This document shows, one piece after another, positions 51,087 to 59,641 of a stretch of DNA of 64,000 bases. Location: NCBI RefSeq assembly GCF_021462265.1, contig NZ_JAJONF010000037.1:1-64000 (forward strand), read 5' to 3'. The translations under genes were made by a program, and so were the position numbers. This DNA comes from Streptomyces shenzhenensis (GTDB taxonomy: Bacteria > Actinomycetota > Actinomycetes > Streptomycetales > Streptomycetaceae). Every line of letters starts with the position of its first letter. Position 1 is the first letter of the stretch. The notes below the pieces were generated by a model. That model saw nothing but the letters and a program-made list of their open reading frames with translations. It had not been told where the DNA came from and did not search any database.

Positions 51087-52034
51087 ATGACTCACACCGC
51101 CCAGCTCAGCTCTGCCCTGCCCGCGTTAGCGCACTCGGTCGCCAAGGAGGACGTCCACAAGCGCGACGCCGACGAGGTCCTCCTGGTCTGCTGGGAGCGC
51201 ACCGGTTCGGACACCTTCACCGTGGTCGCCGTATGGCCGTCCGACCACTGCTTCTACCAGACCGTGAACGGCCTCTACGACCCGCTGCTGTTCATCGAGA
51301 CCGTCCGGCAGAACGTCCCGCTGATCTCGCACGTCGGCTACGAGGTCCCGTTCGGCCACCATCTCATCTGGCAGGACCTGACCTGTGAGGTCAGCCCGGC
51401 GGCCATGCAGGTCACCGACGCCCCCGCCGTCATCGAACTGCGTATCTCCTGCTCCCAGGTGACCCGGCGCGGCTCCCGCCTGGCCGCGCTGACGATGGAC
51501 ATCGTCGCCCTGCGCGACGGGGTCCATCTGGGCACCGCCCGCGCCCGCTTCACCAGCAACCCGCCCGCGGTCTACCGGCGGCTGCGCGGTTCCCACGCCG
51601 ATCTGGAGCAGTGCGTCGCCGCGGCCCTGCCGCCCGCCGCGCCTCTCGACGCCGGACGCGTGGACCGGGCACGGGATTCGGACGTCGTGCTGTCCGACTG
51701 CGACTTCGCCGGCCGCTGGCTGCTGCGCGGGGACACCTCCCACCCGGTCCTCTTCGACCACCCCGTCGACCACGCCCCCGGCATGCTGCTGCTGGAGGCG
51801 GCCCGCCAGGCGGCGCACGCGATGCCCACGACGCCGGGCCTGGCCCCGGTGCGCTTCGACGCGAAGTTCTCCCGTTTCGTCGAGCTGGACGTCCCCTGCT
51901 GGATAGCGGCGGAGGCCACCAGCCCGGACCTGACCGGGAGGCCGAGTGTCTCGATCACCGCCCTGCAGGCGGGGGAACCCGCCTTCACCTGCTCGGTGGC
52001 CTGCCACACCTCGGCGCTGTCGCACGCCGCCTGA
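51087..52034 (+). CDS. afsA: AfsA/ScbA-family gamma-butyrolactone synthase
   Basis: A 315-residue protein with two AfsA hot-dog repeats. The first holds HKRDADEVLLVCWE, the second DHAPGMLLLEAARQAAH. AfsA-type enzymes join a beta-ketoacyl-ACP with dihydroxyacetone phosphate, the first step of butyrolactone autoregulator synthesis. ATG 51087 follows GGGGAG. Codon 14 is TTA (51126-51128), so its translation may wait for bldA tRNA. It is divergent from its likely receptor. Confidence 0.93.
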   Translation: MTHTAQLSSALPALAHSVAKEDVHKRDADEVLLVCWERTGSDTFTVVAVWPSDHCFYQTVNGLYDPLLFIETVRQNVPLISHVGYEVPFGHHLIWQDLTCEVSPAAMQVTDAPAVIELRISCSQVTRRGSRLAALTMDIVALRDGVHLGTARARFTSNPPAVYRRLRGSHADLEQCVAAALPPAAPLDAGRVDRARDSDVVLSDCDFAGRWLLRGDTSHPVLFDHPVDHAPGMLLLEAARQAAHAMPTTPGLAPVRFDAKFSRFVELDVPCWIAAEATSPDLTGRPSVSITALQAGEPAFTCSVACHTSALSHAA

Positions 52035-52275
52035 GCAGCGCGGTCCCGTACGAAGAGGTGGACCGACCCCGTCGGCGCGTCCACCGGTGCGGCCGGCGCG
52101 GAGGGGGTCCACCGGGGGTGCGGCGACGGGATGGGGGGCAGGGCGCCACCGGGCGTACGCGCGCCCGCCTACGCCGGGAGCACCGGGGCGGAGGAGCACC
52201 GGGGTGGGGGAGTACCGGGGTGCTCGTGCGACCCGCCGGCCGTCCGGTCCGGCGTCCGCCGTAGATCCGTCGCGT

Positions 52276-52320
52276 GCGACGCAAAGAAGGGCGACGCAAA
52301 GAAGTTCAACGCAAAGAAGA
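52276..52320. repeat. Three 15-bp direct repeats (core CGCAAAGAAG/ACGCAAAGAAG)
   Basis: Units start at 52276, 52291 and 52306; each carries ACGCAAAGAAG. The last is followed by CGTCGCTTCTTC (52321-52332), partly complementary to the unit. It is AT-rich against its surroundings, and could be iteron-like protein sites; reading frames through it give only a low-complexity Lys-rich peptide. Confidence 0.75.
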
Positions 52321-52445
52321 CGTCGCTTCTTCACACCGGCACGGCCCGCGCCGAGCCCGGCAACCGGGCCGGTGTCCGGACCGTGCCCCCGGCCTCGGAG
52401 AGGCCGCCGCACCGGACCCGCACAGTTCCGCCGCGCCGCTGACCA

Positions 52446-52482
52446 GTGGTCCTGCAGGCCCGCCACCGGCCTGCAGGACCAC
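52446..52482. terminator. 15-bp stem-loop between the AfsA and E1-like genes
   Basis: A perfect 15-bp inverted repeat (52446-52460 with 52468-52482) with a 7-nt loop. It lies 412 bp past the AfsA stop, so it may end read-through or act as an operator. Confidence 0.6.
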
Positions 52483-52770
52483 GCGAGACACCCGGACCTC
52501 CGGCTCGACCGGCTGCCACGGATGGAATGAGAAACACCCACCGGAAGCCGACGCGTTCTCAGCACGACCGGCCACCACGCGGAGCGGACCCTCCGTCCTG
52601 CCCTCCGCCCCGCCGAAAGCCGTCCGCCACTGAAGGCGGCGTCTCTCCCGTGACACTTCGACCCGCGCCGAAGCCACTGACTCCTAGCGTGGAGAGAACG
52701 TTCCGGGGAGCGCGCCACCTCCACCGTGAGGCGCCACCCCCCGACGTCCTGAGAGAACCGGAGGGATGCC

Positions 52771-53652
52771 ATGGCAGACCGTCAGCGCCTGGTCGCCGAA
52801 CGGACCGACGAGAACTACTACTGGGAGCGGGTCAAGCGGAACCTCGGCTGGCTCGGCGACACCGAGGAGGAGCAGCGCGCGCGGCAGCTCAGGCTGCGCG
52901 ACGTGACGATCGGTGTGGCCGGCGTGGGTGGCATCGGAGGTGCCACCGCCGAACGGCTCGTCCGCATGGGCGTGCGGAACCTGAAGGTGGCGGACCCGGA
53001 CACTTTCGAAGTCTCCAACATCAACCGGCAGTTCGGCGCGACGATCGGCAACGTCGGCCGCAACAAGGCCGAGGCCGTCGCCGAACTCGTCTACGACACC
53101 ACGCGCGACGTGAACATCGACGTCTTCCCCGAGGGCATCTGCGAGGCGACCGTCGACGAGTTCTTCGAGGGCTGCGACTATGTACTCGACAAGATCGAGC
53201 TGTACGAGATCGACGCCCGGTACACACTCCACCAGGCGTTCCGGCGTTCCGGACAGTGCCGGTTCATGATGCTGACGCCGGTCTTCGGGCATCGCACGTT
53301 CTTCTTCAAGTGGACGAAGGACTCGATGACCGCCGAGGACTACTTCGGCGTACCGCAGCACGAGCCGATGAACGAGAAGAACGCACGTCAGCTCATCAGC
53401 CGCTTCATACCGGAGATGCCCGACTATCCGAGCCGGGAGATGCTCGACGAGTGGTTCGTCCACCGTCGGGAATGCCCGATCTTCGCCGGTACCCCGCCGC
53501 TGGCCCAGGGCATGCTCGCCTCCCGGCTCGGCCAGGCGATCACCGGTCTGGACCGGTTGCCGGGTGCGGTACCGCTGCCCGTCACCCCGGGCTACTCCAT
53601 GATCGACACCCAGAAGTGGACCATGAAGACGGTGGAGGGCGAGTGGTGGTGA
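52771..53652 (+). CDS. E1/ThiF-family adenylating enzyme-like protein
   Basis: A 293-residue ThiF/MoeB/HesA-fold protein. The nucleotide loop is VAGVGGIGG (51-57), followed by VADPDTFEVSNINRQFG and RNKAEAV, the standard E1 features. Zinc CxxC pairs are absent. The loop after the central strand, normally with a DGTDN-like Asp, reads YVLDKIELYEIDARY. Members adenylate a carboxyl terminus or a small acid (ThiF, MccB, PaaA, CsdL types). ATG 52771 follows GGAGGG. Its stop overlaps the next start (GTGA), so it is coupled to the carbamoyltransferase-like protein. No peptide substrate gene was seen. Confidence 0.85.
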   Translation: MADRQRLVAERTDENYYWERVKRNLGWLGDTEEEQRARQLRLRDVTIGVAGVGGIGGATAERLVRMGVRNLKVADPDTFEVSNINRQFGATIGNVGRNKAEAVAELVYDTTRDVNIDVFPEGICEATVDEFFEGCDYVLDKIELYEIDARYTLHQAFRRSGQCRFMMLTPVFGHRTFFFKWTKDSMTAEDYFGVPQHEPMNEKNARQLISRFIPEMPDYPSREMLDEWFVHRRECPIFAGTPPLAQGMLASRLGQAITGLDRLPGAVPLPVTPGYSMIDTQKWTMKTVEGEWW

Positions 53653-54593
53653 GGACACTGGCGTCGCGCCCGCGCCACGCGGCCAGTCTGGCCGAGTGGA
53701 CGGAGGCCGACTACGAGGCCTTGTTCGACCGCGCGGCCTGGCTGGAGGCACAGCCCCGGGACGTCGTCTCACGGATGGCGCCCGGACTGCTGGTGGGCAC
53801 CGCGTTCTACCAGAACAGCACCCGCACCCGGCTCAGTTTCGAGGCCGCCGCGCATCGGATCGGCGGCTCCGCCATCGGCTTCGCCGATGTCACGACCACC
53901 CGGGCCGGGGATTTCTACCGGGAGACCCTCGACGACACCGTACGGGTGCTCGGCTGCTACGTCGACGTGCTGGTCCTGCGGCACACCGACGACGACGCGG
54001 CCCGACAAGCGCTCCAGGTCAGTCCGGTACCGGTGATCAGTGCCGGCACCGGCGAGCGGGAGCACCCCACCCAGGTGATGCTGGATCTGTGGACCATACG
54101 ACGGGAACTGGGCACGCTCCGTGGCGCGGCCATCGGTTACCTCGGTGATCCGGGCTGCCGTGTCGCCCGCTCCCTGGTGTACGCGCTGCGCGCCTTCGGC
54201 GCCGAGGGGCTGGTGTTCCTCGCACCCGACGACGCGACGCTGCCGGAGGACGTGGCGGACCTCATCGACGAAAGCGGCCTGTCCCGGCGTCACGTGGAGA
54301 CCAGCGAGGAACTGCTGCGGGTCTCCGACGCGGTGTGCGCGATCCCGTTCGAGCTCTCCGACTTCCACCGGGGTGCGGTGCGCGACCACGGCCGCGGCGA
54401 GGCACTCGACGAGCGGTTCGTCCTCAGTCCCCGATTACTGCGCACCGTGGGGGCGGACGTACCGGTCACCCATACGGGTCCACGCGGGCCTGAACTGCCC
54501 CCGGAAACGGACGATTTGCCGAACACGCACTACTTCGACGGAGTCCGCCGCGGCGTGACGTTGCGCACTGCCCTGCTGTCCCAACTGGCCTGA
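53649..54593 (+). CDS. Aspartate/ornithine carbamoyltransferase-like protein
   Basis: A 314-residue ATCase/OTCase-fold protein. The carbamoyl-phosphate motif STRTR (57-61) and HPTQVMLDLW are kept, and EHPTQ is closer to ATCase than OTCase. The 80s loop, normally with the catalytic Lys and GES/GET, reads TTTRAGDFYRETLDD without that Lys, and the ATCase HPGPR motif near the end reads HTGPRGPEL. It is therefore not a primary pyrimidine or arginine enzyme. It may carbamoylate an unusual amine or alcohol. GTG 53649 (or 53646) overlaps the E1-like stop. Codon 263 is TTA (54435-54437). Confidence 0.82.
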   Translation: MRTLASRPRHAASLAEWTEADYEALFDRAAWLEAQPRDVVSRMAPGLLVGTAFYQNSTRTRLSFEAAAHRIGGSAIGFADVTTTRAGDFYRETLDDTVRVLGCYVDVLVLRHTDDDAARQALQVSPVPVISAGTGEREHPTQVMLDLWTIRRELGTLRGAAIGYLGDPGCRVARSLVYALRAFGAEGLVFLAPDDATLPEDVADLIDESGLSRRHVETSEELLRVSDAVCAIPFELSDFHRGAVRDHGRGEALDERFVLSPRLLRTVGADVPVTHTGPRGPELPPETDDLPNTHYFDGVRRGVTLRTALLSQLA

Positions 54594-54837
54594 GGCCGGC
54601 ACCGCGTGACCCGGGACGGCGCGGACCCGCTCCGCCTCCCGAGCCGCTGATGCGCGCGCCGCGTGCGCGCCGGTGCCGAAGGCGCCGGTTGCCACGGTAC
54701 CGGCGCCCGGGGACGCGGACCTGCTGTCCGGCGCGGCACCTGGCACCGGACCGGCTGCCGCACTGACGGACCCGGGTGCTCACCCGCCTCGACGCGCGGC
54801 GCGCGCTCCGCTCCGCGACGAAATACTCAGGGTAACG

Positions 54838-56277
54838 ATGGAAACCATGAAGAAGACTCCCTCCGGAACCGGCCGCGGATATCAGGGTCTCGCCCCTACG
54901 ACGGCCGGTCGGCGGCGCACCATCGTGCTGCTCGTGATGTGCGTCGGCATGTTTCTCGTGCAACTCGACGTGACCGTGGTCAACGTGGCCCTCCCGAGCA
55001 TCGGCCGCGAGTTGGGCGGCGGTCTGTCCGGACTCCAATGGGTGGTCGACGCCTACAGCGTGACGCTCGCCGCGTTCCTGCTGGCCGGCGGCGCCCTGGG
55101 GGACCGGTGGGGACACCGCCGGGTGGTCGTCGCGGGGCTCGGGCTGTTCGGGCTGGCGTCCCTGCTGTGCGCGTCGTCCCCCGCCGCCGGCGTCCTCATC
55201 GGCGCTCGCGCGCTCCAGGGTGTCGGCGCGGCGCTGCTGCTGCCCGGCACCCTCGCGGTCGTCCAACGCACCTTCCCCGGCCGCGCGGAGCAGGCCCGCG
55301 CCCTCGGCATCTGGGCCGGGGTGTCGGCCCTGGCGCTGCCGGCCGGGCCGTTGCTCGGTGGGTTCCTGGTGACGGCCACCGGCTGGCGCGCCGTCTTCTG
55401 GCTGAACGTCCCGCTGGTGGCGGTGGCGGCGCTGGCCACTCTGCGGCTCGTGCCGGGCGGTGACGGCACGCCGGAGCACCGGATGGACCTGCCGGGCGCC
55501 GCGCTCGCCGCGGCCGCCCTCGGCTCCATCGTGTACTGCGCGGTCGCGGCGGGAGGCGACACGTCGACCGTGACCGTCGCCGTGGAGGCGTTGCTCTCGG
55601 CGGTGCTGCTGGCCGGCTTCGTCTGGCGGGAGCGGGTCGCGCCGGCGCCGATGGTGCCGCCGGAACTGTTCCGCCGCCGGGCGTTCTCCGGTGCCAACGC
55701 GGTGGCTGCCGCGATGAACTTCACCGGCATCGGCGCGGTGTTCGTGGTGACGCTGTACATCCAAGGGGTCCAGCACCGCGGTGCCTTCCAGGCCGGCCTC
55801 ATGATGCTGCCGCTGTTCGTTCCGCTCGCGGCCGGCGCGCCCCTCACCGGACGTCTGGTCGCTCGCTTCGGGCCGCGACCACCGATGCTCGCCGGGCTGC
55901 TGCTGGGCGTGGCGGGCTCGCTCTCCCTGCTCGCGGTGGCCCCGGACAGCGGCTACCTGCTGCTGGTTCCGGTCCTTGTCGGCCTGGGCGCCGGTATGGG
56001 CCTGCTCACCGCCGCGGTCGTGGCGGCGGCGCTGCGGGCCGGTCCGGACGACCGGCCGGGCCTGTCCTCCGGGGTCAACAACACCGCCCGGCAGGCCGCC
56101 GGGGCACTCGGCATCGCGGTGCTCGGTTCACTGGTCGGCGACCCGGCCGCGCACGGGAGCTTCCGCGCCGGACTCCACCAGGTGGGGCTGCTGTGCGCCC
56201 TGCTGTGGGCGGCGGCCGCGCTGCTGACTGTCTGGTCCGTCCCCCGGCAGGGAGCGGAGGACACCTCGGCATCCTGA
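54838..56277 (+). CDS. MFS drug exporter, DHA2 (14-TM) family
   Basis: A 479-residue pump with about 14 hydrophobic segments and the DHA2 signatures (LVQLDVTVVNVALPSIG, then GGALGDRWGHRR). ATG 54838 is used; an upstream open stretch has no ribosome site. It follows the carbamoyltransferase-like gene by 244 bp in the same direction and is the likely exporter for the E1/carbamoyltransferase product. The third DHA2 pump in the window. Confidence 0.88.
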   Translation: METMKKTPSGTGRGYQGLAPTTAGRRRTIVLLVMCVGMFLVQLDVTVVNVALPSIGRELGGGLSGLQWVVDAYSVTLAAFLLAGGALGDRWGHRRVVVAGLGLFGLASLLCASSPAAGVLIGARALQGVGAALLLPGTLAVVQRTFPGRAEQARALGIWAGVSALALPAGPLLGGFLVTATGWRAVFWLNVPLVAVAALATLRLVPGGDGTPEHRMDLPGAALAAAALGSIVYCAVAAGGDTSTVTVAVEALLSAVLLAGFVWRERVAPAPMVPPELFRRRAFSGANAVAAAMNFTGIGAVFVVTLYIQGVQHRGAFQAGLMMLPLFVPLAAGAPLTGRLVARFGPRPPMLAGLLLGVAGSLSLLAVAPDSGYLLLVPVLVGLGAGMGLLTAAVVAAALRAGPDDRPGLSSGVNNTARQAAGALGIAVLGSLVGDPAAHGSFRAGLHQVGLLCALLWAAAALLTVWSVPRQGAEDTSAS

Positions 56278-56766
56278 CCCGGCGGCGCCCGCGCCCCCCC
56301 GACACCGCGCTGACGCACGGCTTTCGAGCCCTCGCAGCGCCGGGAGCGCCGGTCCCCGGCGTCGGTCCCCGGCTTCGGTCCTCGACCCCGGTCCTCATGC
56401 GCACCGAACGGCCCGCCGCACGCGGCACGTCCGGCGGGGCGGCGTCGGGGTCCGGCCACGTCCGCGCCGCGAACCGGTGGCCGACGTTCCGGCCGGCCGG
56501 GCGGGCCCCGCCGTCGGCTGAACGGCCCCCCCGATCGGTCGCGCGGCGCCGGGCAGGAACGGCTCGGTGCGGACGGAAGGAGCACCGGCAGCACAGGCCT
56601 GCTCAAGTCGGGGCTGACAATCGTAAAATCCGGCGACTCATTGTGTGTTCCCCGCCCAGCGTGGTAGGCGCGTCCAGGCGGAGTAACGCCTGGATGTGCG
56701 AACGGTTTCCGGGCGGTTTCCGCCCTCCGTCCACGGGAGAAGACGAGGAGCCGAGGAGCCGAGCCC
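56278..56766. other. 489-bp intergenic region, nothing recognised
   Basis: No convincing gene, repeat or stem-loop. The last 200 bp are less GC-rich (AATCGTAAAATCCGGCGACTCATTGTG near 56619-56645) and should hold the promoter of the ArsR-like gene. Confidence 0.55.
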
Positions 56767-57480
56767 GTGCGTGATTTAGCCGGTGACGCCAACTTCGTAG
56801 GTCCGGCCGCCCTGATGGGCGACCCGACCAGAGCCCGAATCCTGCTGTCCCTCCTGGACCGGCAGTCGTTGGCGATGTCGGAGCTGGCGGCGGAAGCAGG
56901 GGTCGCCCAGTCCACGATGAGTGCTCACCTGTCCCGGCTCGTCGACGGGGAGCTGCTCACCGTCCGCAGCGAAGGGCGGCATCGCTACTACAGCCTCGCC
57001 TCCGCCGACGTGGCCAGTGCCCTGGAGTGCCTGGCCCGGCTGTCGCCACCCTTCCAGCCGAACTCGCTTCGCTCGTACCGCCGTTCGTCTTCGCTGAAGG
57101 CCGCCCGCAGATGCTACGACCACGTGGCGGGAGACCTGGGCGTCACCGTCATGCAGGGGCTGCTGGACCGGGGGGCGATCACCCGGACGGGCAAGGGACC
57201 CACGGCCTACCGGGTCACCTCGGCCGGCCGGGACATGCTCGGTGACATCAACGTCCGCGACACCGGCGGACCGCCGGCCGTCGTACGCCACTGCGTCGAC
57301 TGGACGAGCGACAGATACCACCTCGCAGGTCGCGTCGGGGCGGACATCCTGTCCGCGTTCCTGGCCAGGGACTGGGTGACCCAGGAACGCGACAGCCGGA
57401 TCCTGGCGGTCGGACACGAGGGGAAACGCGGCATCGCCCGCTGGCTCGGGACGACGCCGGAAAGGCTGGCCCGCTCATGA
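56767..57480 (+). CDS. ArsR-family regulator with C-terminal extension
   Basis: A 237-residue protein. The N-terminal winged helix (MGDPTRARILLSLLDRQSLAMSELAAEAGVAQSTMSAHLSRL) is ArsR-like; no metal-binding CxC motif is present. A second half of about 130 residues (ARRCYDHVAGDLGVTVMQGLLDRG, then HCVDWTSDRYHLAGRVGADIL) is the C-terminal domain common in Streptomyces ArsR homologues. GTG 56767 is used; codon 4 is TTA (56776-56778). It may regulate the E1/carbamoyltransferase/MFS group upstream. Confidence 0.88.
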   Translation: MRDLAGDANFVGPAALMGDPTRARILLSLLDRQSLAMSELAAEAGVAQSTMSAHLSRLVDGELLTVRSEGRHRYYSLASADVASALECLARLSPPFQPNSLRSYRRSSSLKAARRCYDHVAGDLGVTVMQGLLDRGAITRTGKGPTAYRVTSAGRDMLGDINVRDTGGPPAVVRHCVDWTSDRYHLAGRVGADILSAFLARDWVTQERDSRILAVGHEGKRGIARWLGTTPERLARS

Positions 57481-57659
57481 GCACGCCGGCACCCGGGCAG
57501 CGCGAGTCCCGCCGCACGCCCGTCGGCCGACTCCGGATTCGGATGCTCACCGTCCCACCGCTACGCGGACGCAGCCCCCGGATGTTCCGGTAGCCGCTCC
57601 TCTCGACCGCGCCGGGCGGCGGGCGGCGGAGCGCAGGCCGAGCCGGCGCCTCCTGCCGG

Positions 57660-58607
57660 CTACATCGTGATGGCCGATCCGGAGGGAAGCGAGTTCTGCC
57701 GGGACTGACCGACGGGGAACCTCACCCCGGTGAGGTCTTCGGAGACGGCCCACAGCCGCTGCTGGACGGCTACCTCGTACGACTGAGGGCTGGAGGTGAC
57801 CAGCCGGGGGTGGCCCTTGACCTCGTTGCGCCCGCCGGGACCGTAGTACTGGCCGCCGAGCGCGGCGGGGTCGGTGGCGGCGCGCAGGGTCGGCAGCGCG
57901 CCCATCGCCGGCGTCTGGGTGATCAGCGGCGCGAGCCAGGTGACGGGCAGGCGGAGCGCGGCGGGGGTGTTGCGGGCGAGTTCGGTGTTGGACATGCCGG
58001 GGTGCGCGGCCACCGCGACGGTGCTGCCGTGCGCGGCGAGCCGGCGCTGCAGCTCGTACGTGAACATGAGGTTCGCCAGCTTGGACTGACCGTAGGCGGC
58101 GACCCGGCTGTACGACCGCTCCCACTGCAGGTCGTCGAAGTGGATCGCGGCCCGGATGCGGTGGCCGGTGCTGCTGACCGTCACCACGCGGGAGCCGGGC
58201 ACCGGCAGCATCAGGTCCAGCAGCAGCCCGGTGAGCGCGAAGTGGCCGAGGTGGTTGGTGCCGAACTGCATCTCGAAGCCGTCGGCGGTGGTCTGCTTCG
58301 GGGTGTACATCACGCCGGCGTTGTTGATCAGCAGGTCGATCCGGCCGAGCCGGGACCGCAGCGCCGCCGCGGCGGTCCGGACGGAGTCGAGCGAGGTCAG
58401 GTCAAGCTCCTGTACGGTCACGTCGCCGGTCATGCGGGCCGCGGCCCGCACGCCCTTCTCGACGTTGCGCACGGCGAGCACCACGGACGCTCCGTGCTCG
58501 GCGAGCGCCTTGGCGGTCTCGTACCCCAGTCCGGTGTTGGCGCCGGTCACCACGGCCACCCGCCCGCGCTGGTCCGGAATGTTCGCTGTCGTCCACTTCT
58601 CGCCCAT
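57660..58607 (-). CDS. SDR-family oxidoreductase (retinol-dehydrogenase-like)
   Basis: A 315-residue SDR of the WWOX/RDH-like type. The loop VVTGANTGLGYETA, NNAGVMYTP and YGQSKLAN (YxxxK) are intact. ATG 58607. It is divergent from a TetR gene, with three matching palindromic operators in between, so it is controlled by that protein and probably removes or reduces a toxic ketone or aldehyde. No link to the cluster is visible. Confidence 0.9.
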   Translation of the reverse strand: MGEKWTTANIPDQRGRVAVVTGANTGLGYETAKALAEHGASVVLAVRNVEKGVRAAARMTGDVTVQELDLTSLDSVRTAAAALRSRLGRIDLLINNAGVMYTPKQTTADGFEMQFGTNHLGHFALTGLLLDLMLPVPGSRVVTVSSTGHRIRAAIHFDDLQWERSYSRVAAYGQSKLANLMFTYELQRRLAAHGSTVAVAAHPGMSNTELARNTPAALRLPVTWLAPLITQTPAMGALPTLRAATDPAALGGQYYGPGGRNEVKGHPRLVTSSPQSYEVAVQQRLWAVSEDLTGVRFPVGQSRQNSLPSGSAITM

Positions 58608-58629
58608 GTCAGGCTCCCAGCCGTCTAAC

Positions 58630-58697
58630 GTACCGAAGGTATCTTGTGTCGTCGACGTTAAAGTACCTTCGGTATGTTGTCAACGTACCGAAGGTAC
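58630..58697. promoter_or_regulatory. Three copies of the GTACC-N3-GGTAC operator
   Basis: GTACCGAAGGTAT (58630-58642), GTACCTTCGGTAT (58663-58675) and GTACCGAAGGTAC (58685-58697) lie in the 109-bp region between the SDR and TetR genes. The motif is a near-perfect palindrome with a 3-nt spacer, the middle copy in reverse orientation. This is a classic TetR autorepression layout. Confidence 0.85.
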
Positions 58698-58716
58698 TTA
58701 ATCTAGACTGGCGATC

Positions 58717-59382
58717 GTGACTTTCCAGCGGGCGCGAACCGAAGAGCAGCGGGAGATCCGCCGACGGGCGATCCTCGACATGGCGTCGGCGATGCTCGAC
58801 GAGATGCCCGTGGCCGCGGTCACCCTGAACGAGCTCAGCCGCCGGGTAGGCCTGGCGAAGCCCAACGTGCTGCGCTACTTCGAGTCGCGCGAGGCGGTGC
58901 TGCTGGAACTGCTGGACCGCTTCCTGCGGGAGTGGCTGACGGAACTGGCTGGCGAGTTGGCCGCCGGCATCGACGAGAATCTCCCCATGGCCGAGCGAGC
59001 GGCAGCGGCGGCCGACATCCTCAGCCGCTCGCTCTCCGGCCGAATGGTGCTGTGCGAGCTCTTCGGCGCACAGGGCAGCGTCCTGGAACACAACGTCTCC
59101 GTCGAGGTCGTAGCACGCTACAAGCGCGCCTCCCTGGACCGCCTGGCAACCATGACCGCCCTGATCCGGAAGTACCTGCCGGAGCTGGGGGAGAACGCGA
59201 CCCTGTTCAGCCTGCAGACCATGGTCATGGCCGGCGCGCTGTCGGCGTACAGCACGCCCCCACCCAGCCTGCAGGCGGCCTACGAGGCCGAGCCCGACCT
59301 GGCCCGCTTCCACCTGGCTCTGAAGGACTCCTTGAAGCAGGCCCTGACCGCAACCCTCCTGGGCGTGCTACCCCGCCGCTGA
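58717..59382 (+). CDS. TetR-family regulator
   Basis: A 221-residue TetR protein. HTH LNELSRRVGLAKPNVLRYFESREAVL lies near residues 35-60, and the C-terminal half is helical. GTG 58717 follows directly on the third operator copy; the ribosome site is weak and the message may be leaderless. It should repress itself and the divergent SDR through the GTACC palindromes. Confidence 0.9.
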   Translation: MTFQRARTEEQREIRRRAILDMASAMLDEMPVAAVTLNELSRRVGLAKPNVLRYFESREAVLLELLDRFLREWLTELAGELAAGIDENLPMAERAAAAADILSRSLSGRMVLCELFGAQGSVLEHNVSVEVVARYKRASLDRLATMTALIRKYLPELGENATLFSLQTMVMAGALSAYSTPPPSLQAAYEAEPDLARFHLALKDSLKQALTATLLGVLPRR

Positions 59383-59641
59383 CCGGCGCTGCACCGAACA
59401 GGCCGAAACCTCTGTACCTCTCGCGCTCCGACCGGTGGAGAGGCCGGGGTGCCCAAACTCGGGCCACCGGCTCCGACCCCGGCACCCGGCGCATCCGCGG
59501 CATCGCCGCCCAGACCCTCCGGCCGGCCTTCCAACTCGCCCAGGCCAATCGCCGCAGGACCGACCGCTGGTGCGCACTGCCGGGGCTGGTACCTGCCCGT
59601 CACCTTCGGCCGCGTCGCGGACGAGCGGAGAGCCCCCGACG

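Larger units (their letters stand above)
52035..52770. other. 736-bp intergenic region with 15-bp repeats and a stem-loop
   Basis: No convincing gene. It begins with a stretch rich in GTGG/GCGG runs, then the 3 x 15 bp repeat at 52276-52320 and a stem-loop at 52446-52482, and ends with the promoter of the E1-like gene. The last 60 bp have lower GC and a GGAGGG ribosome site. Confidence 0.6.

Noticed and set aside
53649..54593. Housekeeping ornithine or aspartate carbamoyltransferase
   Set aside because: The catalytic Lys loop and the HPGP motif are altered, the gene overlaps an E1-like gene and it carries a TTA codon.
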